Assembly (NCBI GenBank): GCA_018398575.1
Contig: JAGTXZ010000014.1
Location: 620,001 to 684,000 of the forward strand
Source: Ampelomyces quisqualis
Lineage: Eukaryota; Ascomycota; Dothideomycetes; Pleosporales; Phaeosphaeriaceae
Length of the DNA: 64,000 nucleotides
Reading direction: 5' to 3'
In this document: positions 45,770 through 56,685 of the stretch, piece by piece
Numbering within the stretch: the stretch's first letter is position 1
Layout: the number at the start of each line of letters is the position of its first letter
Translations under genes and position numbers: made by a program
Notes under the pieces: model-generated
Database searches by the model: none
What the model was told of the DNA's origin: nothing
The model's input: only the letters and a program-made list of their open reading frames with translations

Positions 45770-46696
45770 CTACTTGAGGATCAGTGCAGCACTCGGAACG
45801 AGACCAGCCTCCTTCAACGTCAGGCCGAAGTCGGTCCCGTCATACGTCTTCTTCGGGAAGGTGGTCGTGAACGAGTTGACCTCAAGCCCATCCTGCTCCA
45901 GCGCATGTGCGACCTCGAAAAGCGTCGTCTCGACTGGGAATGTCTTCATGACCCTTCCGGTGGGTGTCTGCAGGGCTAGACGTGCCTCGGTGTACGCGCT
46001 AGCTGGCTTGCTTGTTGTCGGACCCGACGACGTGGGCATGGGCGCCTGTGCAGGTGCTGGTGGAGGAGCCTGACCCGCTCGCTGTGCCTTTTCAATCTCG
46101 GCCTTGCGCTTGCGCTCTTGTTTGTCTGCCTCCACCTTCGCCAGCACGCGCTTCCGCGCATCGTCGTCTGCCTTCTTCTCTGCACGCTTTGCCTGTGCTT
46201 CCTTTATGCGCTCCTTTTTCTGTAGTTCCTCCTTGATGTCCTGAGACTCTTTGGTCGACTTCATGCGGATCTGCTCGTTGCGCTTCCTGTCCTCCTTGTC
46301 CTGCTCTGCTTGTGTTTGGCGCTTAGCTGCCAGCTTAGCCTTCAGCTCTTCCAGCCGCTGCTTCTTCTCCTCCTCTGTGAGCGGCGCGATCTCCTCGGTC
46401 GATTCGCTGAAGTTCTCGTGGCCGGTCTTGGAGCCGTGGAACTCGGCCTGGGCAACGGAGCGGAACTTCTTGCCACAATCATCGCATACAAGAGACTTTG
46501 CTTCTTCGCCGGGTTTCAGCTCGGGCGGTTCTGCGGCGGCGTCGGCTTGCTCAGCCATGATATCGTCGACGGTTTTGTTCTCGTTCTTCTCTAGCCAGTC
46601 GATGGCGCTTTGCAGGCCGCCAGATGCTTTGACGGCGAGCTCGGCACGTTCTTTGGGGAAGCCCATATCGAGGAGCTGCTCGAGATCTGTAGCCAT
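45770..46696 (-). CDS. UBA/C2H2/UBX domain protein (UBXN1/SAKS1 type), 308 aa
   Basis: Single exon from ATG 46696 (MATDLEQLLDMGFPKERAEL); the frame is open a little further up but this ATG fits the family. UBA domain: residues 1-40 with the MGF loop, binds ubiquitin. C2H2 finger: CDDCGKKFRSVAQAEFHGSK then TGH, about residues 70-95. A long charged coiled coil follows (LEELKAKLAAKRQTQAEQDK...). UBX domain: about residues 225-308, starting ARLALQTPTGRVMKTFPVET, with the loop TTFPKKTYDGTDFGL. Loop TFPKK stands in for the FPR signature that contacts p97/Cdc48. Proteins of this build link Cdc48 to ubiquitinated substrates in protein quality control. Cytosol or nucleus is expected. It is divergent from the VAP gene. 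Confidence 0.92.
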   Translation of the reverse strand: MATDLEQLLDMGFPKERAELAVKASGGLQSAIDWLEKNENKTVDDIMAEQADAAAEPPELKPGEEAKSLVCDDCGKKFRSVAQAEFHGSKTGHENFSESTEEIAPLTEEEKKQRLEELKAKLAAKRQTQAEQDKEDRKRNEQIRMKSTKESQDIKEELQKKERIKEAQAKRAEKKADDDARKRVLAKVEADKQERKRKAEIEKAQRAGQAPPPAPAQAPMPTSSGPTTSKPASAYTEARLALQTPTGRVMKTFPVETTLFEVAHALEQDGLEVNSFTTTFPKKTYDGTDFGLTLKEAGLVPSAALILK

Positions 46697-47411
46697 GATG
46701 AGAGGTGGCGATGTGTAGCCTCGAAGGTAGGGCAAGGAAGCTCTGAGTAGTAGCTGTGGTGGAGCTAGGGTGGGATATGTGCGAGGAGCTACAAGTATTT
46801 GCGTGGGGTTGAGGGGGTGTGCGTGGGAGTGGGGTGTTGTAGGGAAGAGGGAAGAGGGGAGAGGGGAGAGGGCTCGAGTCTTGTGGAGAAGGGAGAATCA
46901 GGCAGTAGCGGTAGTGGGGATCATATGGATATGCGAACGAGAGAGAATGTGGAGGAAGAAGCCCGCCGCGCGGAATGAGATCACTCGACCCGGCGCCGCC
47001 CGTGTTGCGCGACCGTGGGCTCTCAGGAACAAGCACTGATCAGGTGAATTACGACGAGATCCCCTGGCGCTGCTCTGCTCTTTTTACAGACTTGTTTGTG
47101 CTGCTACGACTATTGTAGAGAGTAGCGCGCCTGATGTCTGCGTGCTAAAGAGGCCGCGCGCGACTGCCAGCTTGGTTTCCGCAACGTCATCATCTAACCC
47201 AAACCTCCACCACCACACGGCTCACACAACACCCATCTGTCACTGCGCTCTTGGTACCCTAATATCTGCCACCCATCCTCGCCTTTGTCCCACCTGCCTA
47301 TTCTTTTGGCACGCGCTGCACCCTGGTTACCGCCGAACTCGACACCTGATTACCAACACCACGACACTCGCGACACACCTCCCCCTGCCCTAGTTACCCG
47401 TGCCCCGCGCA
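46697..47411. promoter_or_regulatory. Divergent promoter region between UBX and VAP genes
   Basis: About 715 bp between start codons. The UBX side has a purine-rich tract (repeated AGAGGGGAG near 46835-46870, plus strand). No clear TATA box was seen. Confidence 0.45.
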
Positions 47412-48573
47412 ATGTCTGTCGAGCTCGATCCCGTGGACCTGGGCTTCAAGCGTGAGCATCGCAATAGACCATACGCTGCGTGCAGAGTGACTGAACAGAA
47501 CAGGGCCCTTTCAACAGGAGGTCTCCAAAACGCTCCGCCTCAAGAATCCACACTCCGACCCCGTCGCGTTCAAAGTGAGTAGTTCCACGCACACATGATG
47601 GGCAGCACGTGCATACGGGATCCCGTGACTGACGCGATTTAGGTCAAAACAACGGCTCCTAAGCAGTACGACTCCCAGTTCACAACCTCGGCTCGCCAGC
47701 TGACAACAACACCCTAGGTACTGCGTGCGGCCAAATAGTGGGCGCATTGAGCCTGGCAAAGATGTTGAAGTGCAGAGTACGGCACCACCACACGCACACA
47801 TTGTGGATGGATGACAGCATACTGACGAATGTACGTAGTCCTCCTCCAAGCCATGAAAGAGGACCCGCCGCCAGACGCAAAATGCCGCGACAAGTTCCTC
47901 GTACAGTCCGTTCTTGTGACCGCCGACAAGGAATTCACCAACGTCGGGTCGCTGGTATGTCACCCGTCACTACAACCAGCGCAGAAAGACTGACAAAGAA
48001 TTGCAGTGGTCACACATCGAGCAGACCGACAAGTCATCCATTCAAGAGAAGAAGATTAGGGTCCTCTTCCTGCCCGCCGACGACGCCACCACGACTCCTG
48101 CTAGGATCAACGGTGCCAGTCGCGAGTCTCTCGTCAGCGCTGCCACTCCCGAGGCCGTCACCCCTCAACGCGGCCTACCAGAGGCTACCGGACCCGTCTC
48201 GCGCCCCGATGAGCGACCTGCAGGCAGCAAGAACCTGGGAGAGATAAAGGATGAGGTGTATAACCCTGCAGCATCTGGCGGTGTTGCTGCGACCGTGTCT
48301 GCGGCTGCTGCTCGAGTGTCAAATGCTATTCCCGTCTCCCAAGAAGACCTCAGGGCTCAGCTTGAAGAGGCAAAGGCTACGATTTCGCGTCTCACAGCGC
48401 AAGCTTCGGAAGCCTCTGGCCTGCGCCAACGAAAGACGGACCCTACACACGACTCGAAGTCTCAGCTCGCGACCGCTGCCCACACCCAGACCGCTCCGGC
48501 GGGCGGTGTATCTGTTCAGATCACTGCCCTGCTGTGTCTGGTGAGCTTCCTTCTCGCTTACTTTTTATTCTGA
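47412..48573 (+). CDS. SCS2: VAP-type ER membrane protein (Scs2 homologue), 291 aa
   Basis: Six exons: 47412-47451, 47504-47574, 47643-47665, 47718-47776, 47839-47954 and 48007-48573; all phases agree. Exon 3 is 23 nt. The MSP domain covers residues 1-125: MSVELDPVDLGFKRPFQQEV, KTTAPKQYCVRPNSGRIEPG and VLVTADKEF. It contains the KTTAPKQYCVRPN stretch that forms the FFAT-binding groove. After a Ser/Pro/Ala linker comes a coiled coil (EEAKATISRLTAQASE) and a C-terminal tail anchor ITALLCLVSFLLAYFLF. VAPs tether the ER to plasma membrane and other organelles and recruit lipid-transfer proteins bearing FFAT motifs; in yeast Scs2 also controls phospholipid synthesis through Opi1. Confidence 0.93.
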
Positions 48574-49452
48574 GCGCCCTTCTCGAATATTGCGTCATTT
48601 TGCAACAGTAAGAAGGCGAGAAACAGGGAGCAGAGGATGGCTCTCAACGTACTGAAGAATGCTTGGCTGGTCAGCGAGTGAAGCACATGCATAGCGGCAC
48701 GAGACGAAGATGATGTTGACGAACGGTTGTTGCTTTTCTATCCTGGTTGTAATTAGGTCCTTGAAGATTTGGGACTGCTGCGGCCATCCACTTCGAGCAG
48801 CACCGTTTGTCCACGCGGGGTTGTGTGTGTATCACCACCAATGAATGCGTATTGTCATGTCAAAAAGCACTTTTTTCTGCATACCTGCCAATATACTCAT
48901 GAGCCTGACACTTTACCTTGGCTAAATCGCGCCCCTCGAGACAGTCGCACACCAGCTAGGGATATACTCTCCGCATCGTGCGAGACGCCCACGTCGATGC
49001 CTTATGCAGCTCCGAATTGAGTTACACGAGGTCAAGCAATTTTTTGTCGTCAGATGATGAGCTATAGATGCGGTAGCTGTCTCCACTGCATCGGACATGA
49101 ACGTGTTCACGAGGCATGCGATGAAATAAGCGAGCAGGTGTTTGCGACTCCTAAACGCGTGCCGCGAACCTGGGTCAGCTCCACAGATCTTCACGAGTAC
49201 GGAGTACGTACATTGTGCTTAGCTGTTATCCCTGCCGCGGTATGATAATGGCCGTTATCAACCCGCCGGCCAAATGCGGCTCTGCCCATTCGTGGGTTGC
49301 TGGATAAGTGGGGCATAATTCAATTCCGCGCCCGGTGTAGACCACTCGAGTCACCAAAGATTGCTTGGAGCAGATTAAAGCGTGGCCACCCGCTTCTCTC
49401 TGTTGACTCCTTCCTCACTCCTCATACATCGATCTACCTCACATCCGCCAAC
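48574..49452. other. Intergenic upstream of asparagine synthetase
   Basis: It holds the 3' UTR of the VAP gene and the asparagine synthetase promoter with two TGACTC-type hexamers. No coding sequence was seen. Confidence 0.5.
49348..49409 (+). promoter_or_regulatory. Two Gcn4/CPC1-type half-consensus sites (TGACTC)
   Basis: GAGTCA at 49348-49353 (TGACTC on the other strand) and TGACTC at 49404-49409 lie within 110 bp of the asparagine synthetase ATG. TGACTC is the core of the general amino-acid control element bound by Gcn4 in yeast and CPC1/CpcA in filamentous fungi. Asparagine synthetase is a known target of that control. The hexamers are seen; the binding is inference, and the second may lie in the transcribed leader. 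Confidence 0.45.
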
Positions 49453-51595
49453 ATGTGTGGCATTTTCGCTTGCTATAGGTACGCGACGCGCCCCAACCTT
49501 CGCAATTGGCCCTCCAATGCCCCTCTGGAATTCCTATGACATGTGGCTTACAATTGTGAAGGCACCCCGATGTGCAGAAGTTCAAGCCTACTGCCCTGAG
49601 AATGGGCAAGGCGTAAGTGAAGCTTCTTGCGAGTCTTATCTTACTCAATTGACGCACTGCGAACAGTGTCCGACATCGGGGCCCAGATTGGAGTGAGCCA
49701 GCATCCAGGACATGCGCCAGGAATGGAATAGTTGACAGATAATAGGTGGTAACTGGGTCGTAAACGATACCAGTAAGGGATCAATGATAGTCTGGTCCGG
49801 TAAACAGCTTCTAACAAAAGCCAGTCCTGGTCCACGAACGTTTGAGCATTGTCGGCGTCGGTATGTGGTCACACCACAGATTAGACGTGAAGAAAGACTC
49901 ACCACTGCAGACTCTGGCGCTCAGCCGCTCGTCAACGATGAGGGAACCGTCTGTCTGGCCGTCAACGGCGAGATCTACAACCACCGAGTCCTCCGCAAGG
50001 GCCTGAAGAAGCCATACAACTTCAAGACACACTCAGATTGCGAGGTTATCATTCCGCTGGTATGCACAAATCGCACAAACACAGATGGGACGTAACTAAT
50101 ACACGGCAGTATCTCGAGCATGATATCGATGCCCCACGACACCTTGACGGCATGTTCTCATGGGTCCTTCACGACAAGGTCCAAGACCGCATCATTGCCG
50201 CACGCGACCCTATCGGAATTACTACGTTCTACATGGGCAGGTCGAGCGAAACACCAGGCGCTGTCTTCTTCGCTTCAGAGCTCAAGTGCTTACATCCAGT
50301 TTGCGACAACATTATCTCCTTCCCTCCTGGGCACGTCTACGATTCCAAGACCGATGAACTCAAGCGATACTACGACCCCAAGTGGCTTACCGAGCCCAGC
50401 AAGATTCCGACCACACCTGTAGACTACAAGGAGCTGAGGATATCATTTGAGCGAGCGGTACGAAAGCGCATGATGGCAGAAGTACCTTTCGGTGTCCTTC
50501 TCTCTGGTGGGCTAGACTCGAGTTTGGTCGCTTCGATTGCACAACGTGAGACTCTGCGACTCAACGAGGCGACACGAAAACGGGCTGCGCAGTCCAAGGG
50601 CGTGGCTCACGACTCAGAAAACCAGTTGGTGGGTATTGACGACCAGAACGAGCTGCAGACAGATCTGCTTCTCGGACAGCTCAACTCATTCTCCATTGGT
50701 CTGCCCAACGCGCCAGACGCGATCGCTGCACGAGAAGTAGCCGACTTCCTTGGAACAAAGCACCACACCTTTACGTTCACGATTGAAGACGGCCTCAACG
50801 CACTCACAGATGTCATCTTCCACCTCGAGTCCTTCGACGTAACAACAATCCGCGCCTCAACGCCCATGTTCTTATTAGCACGAAAGATCAAGGCCATGGG
50901 TGTCAAGATGGTTCTCTCAGGGGAAGGCAGTGATGAAATCTTCGGCGGCTACCTGTACTTCCACAACGCTCCCGACGCGTCCTCCTTCCACCAGGAATGC
51001 ATCCGCCGCGTCGGCAACCTCCATCTCTCCGACTGCCTGCGCGCCAACAAATCAACATCAGCATGGGGCGTCGAAGCCCGCGTTCCGTTCCTCGACAAGG
51101 ACTTCCTCAACGTGGCCATGAACATCGACCCAGCCGACAAACTTCACACCAAAGAGCGCATCGAGAAGTACATTCTGCGCAAAGCCTTCGACACCAGCGA
51201 TGAGCCCGACACAAAGCCGTATCTGCCCGAGAAGATCCTGTGGAGACAAAAAGAGCAGTTCTCAGACGGCGTCGGGTACGGCTGGATCGACGCGCTCAAG
51301 GACAACGCCGAGCTCCACGTCACGGACGAAATGATGAAGAACCCCAAGCCAGAGTGGGGCTCCGACATCCCAGACTCCAAGGAAGCGTACTGGTACCGGT
51401 GCATGTTTGACGAGCATTTCCCCAGCTATTGTGCTAGCACGGTGATGCGATGGACGCCGACGTGGAGTCACCAGACGGATCCTTCTGGGCGGTAAGTCTG
51501 GCCTGTTTGCACACGCGGGGGCATAATAGCACACGGCTAACAAGGTTTCTAGTGCTATTGGTGTCCACGCACAAAAGTACGAGAATGCGAAATAA
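49453..51595 (+). CDS. ASN1: Asparagine synthetase (glutamine-hydrolysing), 579 aa
   Basis: Eight exons: 49453-49478, 49562-49612, 49667-49692, 49746-49772, 49825-49860, 49911-50059, 50110-51491 and 51553-51595. Five of the first six are only 26-51 nt, and all phases agree. The enzyme makes Asn from Asp, Gln and ATP. Cys2 (MCGIF) is the glutaminase nucleophile. RHRGPDWS, LVHERLSIVG, QPLVNDEGTVCLAVNGEIYN and SDCEVI build the Gln pocket. The synthetase domain has GVLLSGGLDSSLVASI (pyrophosphate loop), SFSIGLPNAPDA, MVLSGEGSDEIFGGYLYF and EARVPFLDKDFL. Length is typical for fungal enzymes. It ends in a 14-residue last exon (AIGVHAQKYENAK). Two TGACTC-like sites upstream suit cross-pathway control. 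Confidence 0.95.
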
Positions 51596-52050
51596 GCGCT
51601 CTCTCGTGGCCGCTTCGTCGCTCGGAATAGGGTCAGAGATGGGCGCTTGTGCGGGATTGTCATGGAGAATGCGCGTAGTGATGAGCCTGGGACCTGATTG
51701 CAATGTGTCTTTCGAGGCGCGTTGGGACTGATTATATCGAACCGAGATGCTTAGATCAACATCATGGTTACATGTGCGAACCAATCACCATTCCACATTG
51801 CTGTTTCCCGGTCCTCGGGTGATATCTCGACCCCAATTGTATTCCTGCATGATTCACAACAGATACTGTGTTGTGTAACGTGGACGTGTGATTATGCCAA
51901 TCCCGAGTCGTGTCTGGACGGGTATCAATGATTCATTATTAGCAATGAAGAAACATAGTTCACAAAACTTTTGATATCGACCGAGCGTCAGCCCGTAGAT
52001 GCAGTAAGCGCCATGTACAATATATACAAACAGTTAGTCCGAGGTTGTGA
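51596..52050. other. Convergent 3' region
   Basis: 3' UTRs of asparagine synthetase and the PQ-loop transporter. No coding sequence was seen. Confidence 0.5.
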
Positions 52051-53083
52051 TCACGCTTCGACAGCGGACGAGGTTTCAGCACTGCCAAAGGCGCGGAATT
52101 GGATGAAGATGGTGGCATCCTCAACCATTGTTCCCAAGGATCCGATGAGCCATGGGAGATTGTTGACGAGATATTCTTTTTCTTGCGAGTGGAAGAGTAT
52201 CTACATTTGTTAGTATTGTCTGTTTCCCTGCGACGCGGAAGAAGTGGGACTCACCCCGGCACCATAAGTAGCGTTGCCCAACAAGCTCAACATGAAGAAC
52301 AACAGTGACAATCCCTCGCAGGACTTGTCGCGCTGGTTCTTGATGATCTGGGGGATGCGTGCGCCAAGGTAGCATACTGCGCTTGCGTAGCCTAGAATCT
52401 GTGCTCCGAGTGCCATTTCTGTGGCTTCGTCCTGGTGCTGTGGCTGAGGCGCCCAGACGCCTGTTTTCCATGCAATGGCCCACCCTGCAGCGCCAACGAC
52501 ACAGACACCAATGATGCTCAAGGTGTTCTTGATCCACGTGCTTCTTCCAGCTTCGACATGCGCGATTGGTGGGAGCGAACTTGCGCGGCGGCGGCGGCTG
52601 GCTTGCGAGTCTCGACGGTGGCTGCCGGGAAGGCCAATGTTGCTCGAGTCCCTGCGTCCGAGGAGCGGCGCCTCGACGCTATCCGTGCTGCGCGTGGAGG
52701 CTTTGCGCGAGCGGCGCGAGTTCTTGAGGTTGTAGTAGACGCATTGCGTGATGAGGATCAGGTCGGCGAAGCAGAAGTATATGGCGAGCGCGATAACGGT
52801 AGGCACGAGGCCGGCCCAGAGTGCGCCGGCGAGGTTTGTGATGTCCCCTATGAACCAAACGGCCAGGAAGGCGAGCGAGATGCCCTCTGCAGAGCCTTGA
52901 GTGTAGTTTTCAATCAGTTGGGGGACCTGGGGCCGGTTAGCCGGGGCCGGTGAGAGGTCGCGTGCTTCGACTGACCAGCAGGAAGATCCACGATGCCAGC
53001 GAGATGGAGCCAAAGACGCCCGACAATGCTTCGTGGGTGGTCAGCGCCGGATGCACCGTCGCGGCGGCAGCGGCCCAGAGCAT
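52051..53083 (-). CDS. PQ-loop vacuolar amino-acid transporter (Ypq/PQLC2 type), 309 aa
   Basis: Three exons on the minus strand: 53083-52976, 52926-52255 and 52200-52051, with introns of 49 and 54 bp in phase 0. The first PQ-loop reads VPQLIENYTQGSAEGISLAF and the second ARIPQIIKNQRDKSCEGLSL. Helices include LAFLAVWFIGDITNLAGALW, TVIALAIYFCFADLILITQC, WIKNTLSIIGVCVVGAAGW and the last around WLIGSLGTMVEDATIFIQF. A long Ser/Arg loop between the halves has APLLGRRDSS, an acidic-dileucine-like site of the kind used for vacuolar sorting. The layout equals the Ypq1-3 and human PQLC2 family, which move cationic amino acids out of vacuoles or lysosomes. The N-terminal helix (MLWAAAAATVHPALTTHEAL) is included from ATG 53083. 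Confidence 0.9.
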
Positions 53084-53786
53084 GCTGGTGATGTTGGGAC
53101 TATTGGCCGGGAAAATGCTGGACGCTTCTGCTGTGAGCTCGACGAGGCGTGCACAGCAAGCTGCGAGTATGACGCAGGCCCCCGGGTTGCCGCGGCTCGT
53201 CTGGTCGGCGAATTGCGCTGCAAGGATACGCTCAAGCCCTGCGGCGGGTCGGGGACGCGTAGGCTTCAGGGACAGACTGGTGCGATTGTTTGCGCGGGCG
53301 GACGGGCGGGCGGGCAGCGCAGTCAGCCCCTGAGACTGTGGAATACTTGTAGAACAACTGCCACAAGAATCCCGGACGTCTTCTTCTCTGTTGGGAGCCG
53401 GAGCTTTCTCCACGACGCGAGTATAGACGACACAAGAGGGTGGCATGGTGCTAGCGCGGCTACATTTGGCCTTAGTCCAAGGCCGTCGCATCTAACAAAT
53501 GCCATCCGCCTGCCCATCAACACTCATCTCCGTAATCAGCACCCTGTGACCTGTCTCATTTTACTCCGTTCCTCGCTCACACTGCCTTCATTCACACCAC
53601 CGCCGTCTTTCCTACCACCACTCGCTGTCGCCGTCCCACTCTCTTCTTCCAGCATATCCGTGCTACTTATCCCTTTAATTCTCCCGGAAACACTGTTCGC
53701 GAAACGCGCCACCCCGTCCAAAGAGACCCGCCCGGCACTCGCCCACTTCCGCTCACTGCCGCCTCTTCACTCCACCCCACGCAGAC
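53084..53786. promoter_or_regulatory. Divergent promoter region between PQ-loop and Mid2-like genes
   Basis: About 700 bp between start codons. The Mid2-like side is pyrimidine-rich (about 53550-53780). No clear TATA box was seen. Confidence 0.45.
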
Positions 53787-54679
53787 ATGTTGCGAAACTC
53801 GTGGTTGCTGGCTCTCTTCGCGCTCTTTGCGCTGTCGTCGGCCTGGAACCTCGATGGCATTGAGGAGTACATCCACCACGGCGTGAAGAGGTACACGCGC
53901 GCGCCAAGCCGCCAACACAAGCGGCCGCAAGCTGACGATGCTGCAGACAAGCCACTGGGACTGGCAGCAACACACCCACACAGGATCCTTCTTCTGCCCC
54001 GCCGGCCAATCCAACGACACCGCGCCCGACACCCACGCCCGCACCCACTCCCACTCGCGCTCCCGATCCGTCTACAGACAACGACCCATCCACACCCGCG
54101 CCCTCTTCGCAGGCCCCACCCGCCACCACCAGCCGTGGAAGCACACCGACACAGCGAAGCAGCGCTGGAAACGCGCCGTCGACCACTCCCGCCGCCTCGT
54201 CAGCACCGCCTCGCTCAACGCCCATCGTGACACGTAGCCCTCTTGTCTCCACTTCGCTCGAGCCCTTCACAAGCCTCGTCGAAATTACCTTGTCTGACGG
54301 CGCTGTTTCAGTGTCCACTTCTCAGGGCACACGATCCGTTCCTGTCACGACTGGCGAGGCCGAAGTCACGCTCCCACCGACATCGCAGGACTCGAACGGC
54401 GACAACGGCGGCGGAATCAGCGACTCCAACAAAAAGGTCATCGGCGGTGTCGTTGGCGGTGTCGGCGGTGCGCTCCTTCTCGGCGGTATCGCTCTGGTCT
54501 TCTGGCGTATGAAGAAGCGCCAGAACAAGGTCACAGCTGACGACGACGACTTGAACCTCAACACCGGCGCTGCCCTCGGAGATAAGCCACAGAACGGCAC
54601 CGGTGCCTCACCATTCCATTCGAACCTCGAGCAGTACCACAACCCTGGTGGACGTCCAAATGCAGCTGCCAATTTCTAA
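53787..54679 (+). CDS. Mid2-like single-pass cell-wall stress sensor, 271 aa
   Basis: Two exons, 53787-53890 and 53968-54679, with a 77-bp intron (gtacac...ctggcag). The signal peptide is MLRNSWLLALFALFALSSA. After a short helix (WNLDGIEEYIHHGVKR) the ectodomain is Thr/Pro/Ser-rich, as in heavily O-mannosylated rods. Towards the membrane the sequence becomes NGDNGGGISDSNKKVIGGV. The helix is VIGGVVGGVGGALLLGGIAL, then FWRMKKRQNKVTADDDDLNL and a short cytosolic tail. This order of SP, S/T-rod, glycine-rich helix and Lys/Arg stop is the Mid2/Wsc sensor plan. Mid2-type proteins report wall stretch to the Rho1-Pkc1 pathway. No WSC cysteine domain is present, so Mid2-like is preferred. A second open frame overlaps the rod region but looks like a shadow. 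Confidence 0.8.
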
Positions 54680-55436
54680 ACGGGTCGAAGCCGAATGCAT
54701 ACATAGCCATCACCAGGCTGCTTACGATACCAACGACCATTTTGGCGGTTATTTGACGGGTTTATAGGAGCGTCCATGTGTTTGAGGTTGCGAGTGCTTT
54801 CTCAGAAGCTTTGTGTATATGTTGGGTCAGTAATAACAAGATTGCAAGCGACATCTCGATTATGCGACACTACCAGATTGGCCATGCGAGTACAGCATCA
54901 GGCGTGTTACAATCTAGTGTTGAGCTCTGAGCTGCTCGTCCATTCCTTTTATATAGCAGCGTTGCAATTGCGGCGTTGATCATAAAAGTTGTAATCGGCA
55001 CTCTCAAATCCTTTTCTTGTGTATCAGCATAGCAAGTCCAAATTATAGCACACTAGCAAAAATACCCGACTACTAATATGCATTACACGCATGAAATTCT
55101 TAATTGCATGGCGCCAGATGTGCAGGGGCTGAAGGGATGTATCGCGTTTCATCCTAGTCGCAATACCATCGCCACTCTGCCAAACCCGGCTACGCGCCCA
55201 CAGCCCTAAACGGCATGAGCGTGAGGTGTGCACACGCCTTGATGCGCGCCAAAATACGCAAGATAGACCTACTTGTGCGCCCTGGGTCGCTGGCGTGTTG
55301 GCCTCAAGTCTGCGACTTTCAAGTTTCAACGACCTGGCGTACCATCTTTTTCACGACACACATCGCATTCAGTTCTTGCGCTGGACGCGTTTGCTTTTCA
55401 TCATCATCTAATCGCTATTCCAACCAAATCCCCAAA
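54680..55436. other. Intergenic, no gene seen
   Basis: About 750 bp between two plus-strand genes. It is AT-rich around 54780-55100. Confidence 0.5.
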
Positions 55437-56122
55437 ATGTTCCAACCCCTCCCCGTCACGCTCCTCACGCTCCTCTTCGCCCTCCCACCTCTCTGCCACG
55501 CATCCCCTTCCCCCGCATTGGTGTCCACCAACGACGAAATCTCCCTCATTCCGCGCCACACGCTCTTCCTCCGCCAGCTCCCCAACCTGCAAACATTCAG
55601 CCAAGCCCTCGGCGGCAAGCAAGCGTCTGCAATCACCAACTCGGGCGACGCGGCGAGGCCGTTTAGCGTCGATAGCCAAACGTTTGATAGCTTCGAGAGC
55701 GCTGCGCAGAGGAGTTGCGACAACCAGTTTCAGGCGTGTCAGAGTGTTGCGAATGGAAATAGGAATGGGGGTGGAAATCAGGCAATCAAGAGCCAAAAAA
55801 ATAAGCCCAACAATACTATTCATATCGACAACAACAACAACAACCAAAAAAACAAAAACAATGGAGGTGGGAGAGACGGTGGGAATCAGACAGTATTTAA
55901 GAAAAGGCAAGGTGGTGGTGGGTTGACGGTTAATCAGTGTGATGAGCAGAAAGGTACGTTAAATTATCCTGGGTCGGGGATTTTGAACTAATGAGGATGA
56001 CAGCTCAGTGTAATAACGCTCAACAGAGCGCGACGGTCAGGAACTTTCAAGCTGCGGTCGCGAGCACGAATATTGGACCGGATCCATTGTTTCCAGACTT
56101 TGATTTGATATGCGAGGGATGA
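55437..56122 (+). CDS. Secreted small cysteine-containing protein, 211 aa
   Basis: Two exons, 55437-55953 and 56004-56122, with a 50-bp intron (gtacgt...gacag). Signal peptide: MFQPLPVTLLTLLFALPPLC followed by HASPSPA. Mature part: LRQLPNLQTFSQALGGKQAS, then SFESAAQRSCDNQFQACQSV with two cysteines, a low-complexity Asn/Lys/Gly stretch (about residues 115-150), and VNQCDEQKAQCNNAQ with two more. Two C-x6-C pairs flank a variable insert; a last Cys lies near the end (LICEG). There is no membrane anchor or GPI signal. The family is unknown to me by name, though similar secreted proteins with the C-x6-C pairs occur in Pezizomycotina. It could act in the wall or on other organisms; effector function is not shown. 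Confidence 0.75.
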
Positions 56123-56685
56123 CATGTTACGGAAGCAATACTCCGAACGGAGGAGAGATACTCGGAGATTATGAAGCATGCTCGACTAATCTTGGTTGAG
56201 CCGAACAGCAAGCAAGCCCACTCTACAAACAAAAAGTGAAGCGCATTCAAGTGCCTAACTGCACAGCAATTGTTAGCGTAGGGTAAGGCTTTGAATGCCC
56301 TACTAGTATTGACCTGGGCCTGATGTTAGGGAGATATACGAAGTCATTTAGGGCACAGTTAATTGTACGTCACGTGCTATACGGGTCTAACTACATGTAC
56401 ACAACTATTTCGCAAGTGCTGCTCCAACCTGCTCTCCCATTTACATTCATACCCCTTCCCTAAATCTTGGAGAGCCGCTCGCTTACTTTACGAATCCGTT
56501 CCGCCTAAATTGAGAATAGAATTCTTCTGCTGTGCTTGTTTTGCAACGCGTCTTCGTTTCAACGTGCCAACGATGCACATGTCATGATGCGGCGCATCTC
56601 AATCAGCAATAACTCTCCGCGCGACCTATATATTTGCGCGTCAATTATGCACTGAGTTTTATCCTGTAGTAGTCGAGGTCTTTCA
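56123..56685. other. Intergenic, no gene seen
   Basis: 3' UTR of the secreted protein gene and promoter of CCE1. No coding sequence was seen. Confidence 0.5.

Noticed and set aside
53938..54237. 99-codon open frame overlapping the Mid2-like ectodomain
   Set aside because: It is a shadow of a repetitive Thr/Pro-rich region; the spliced frame with signal peptide and membrane helix is far better supported.
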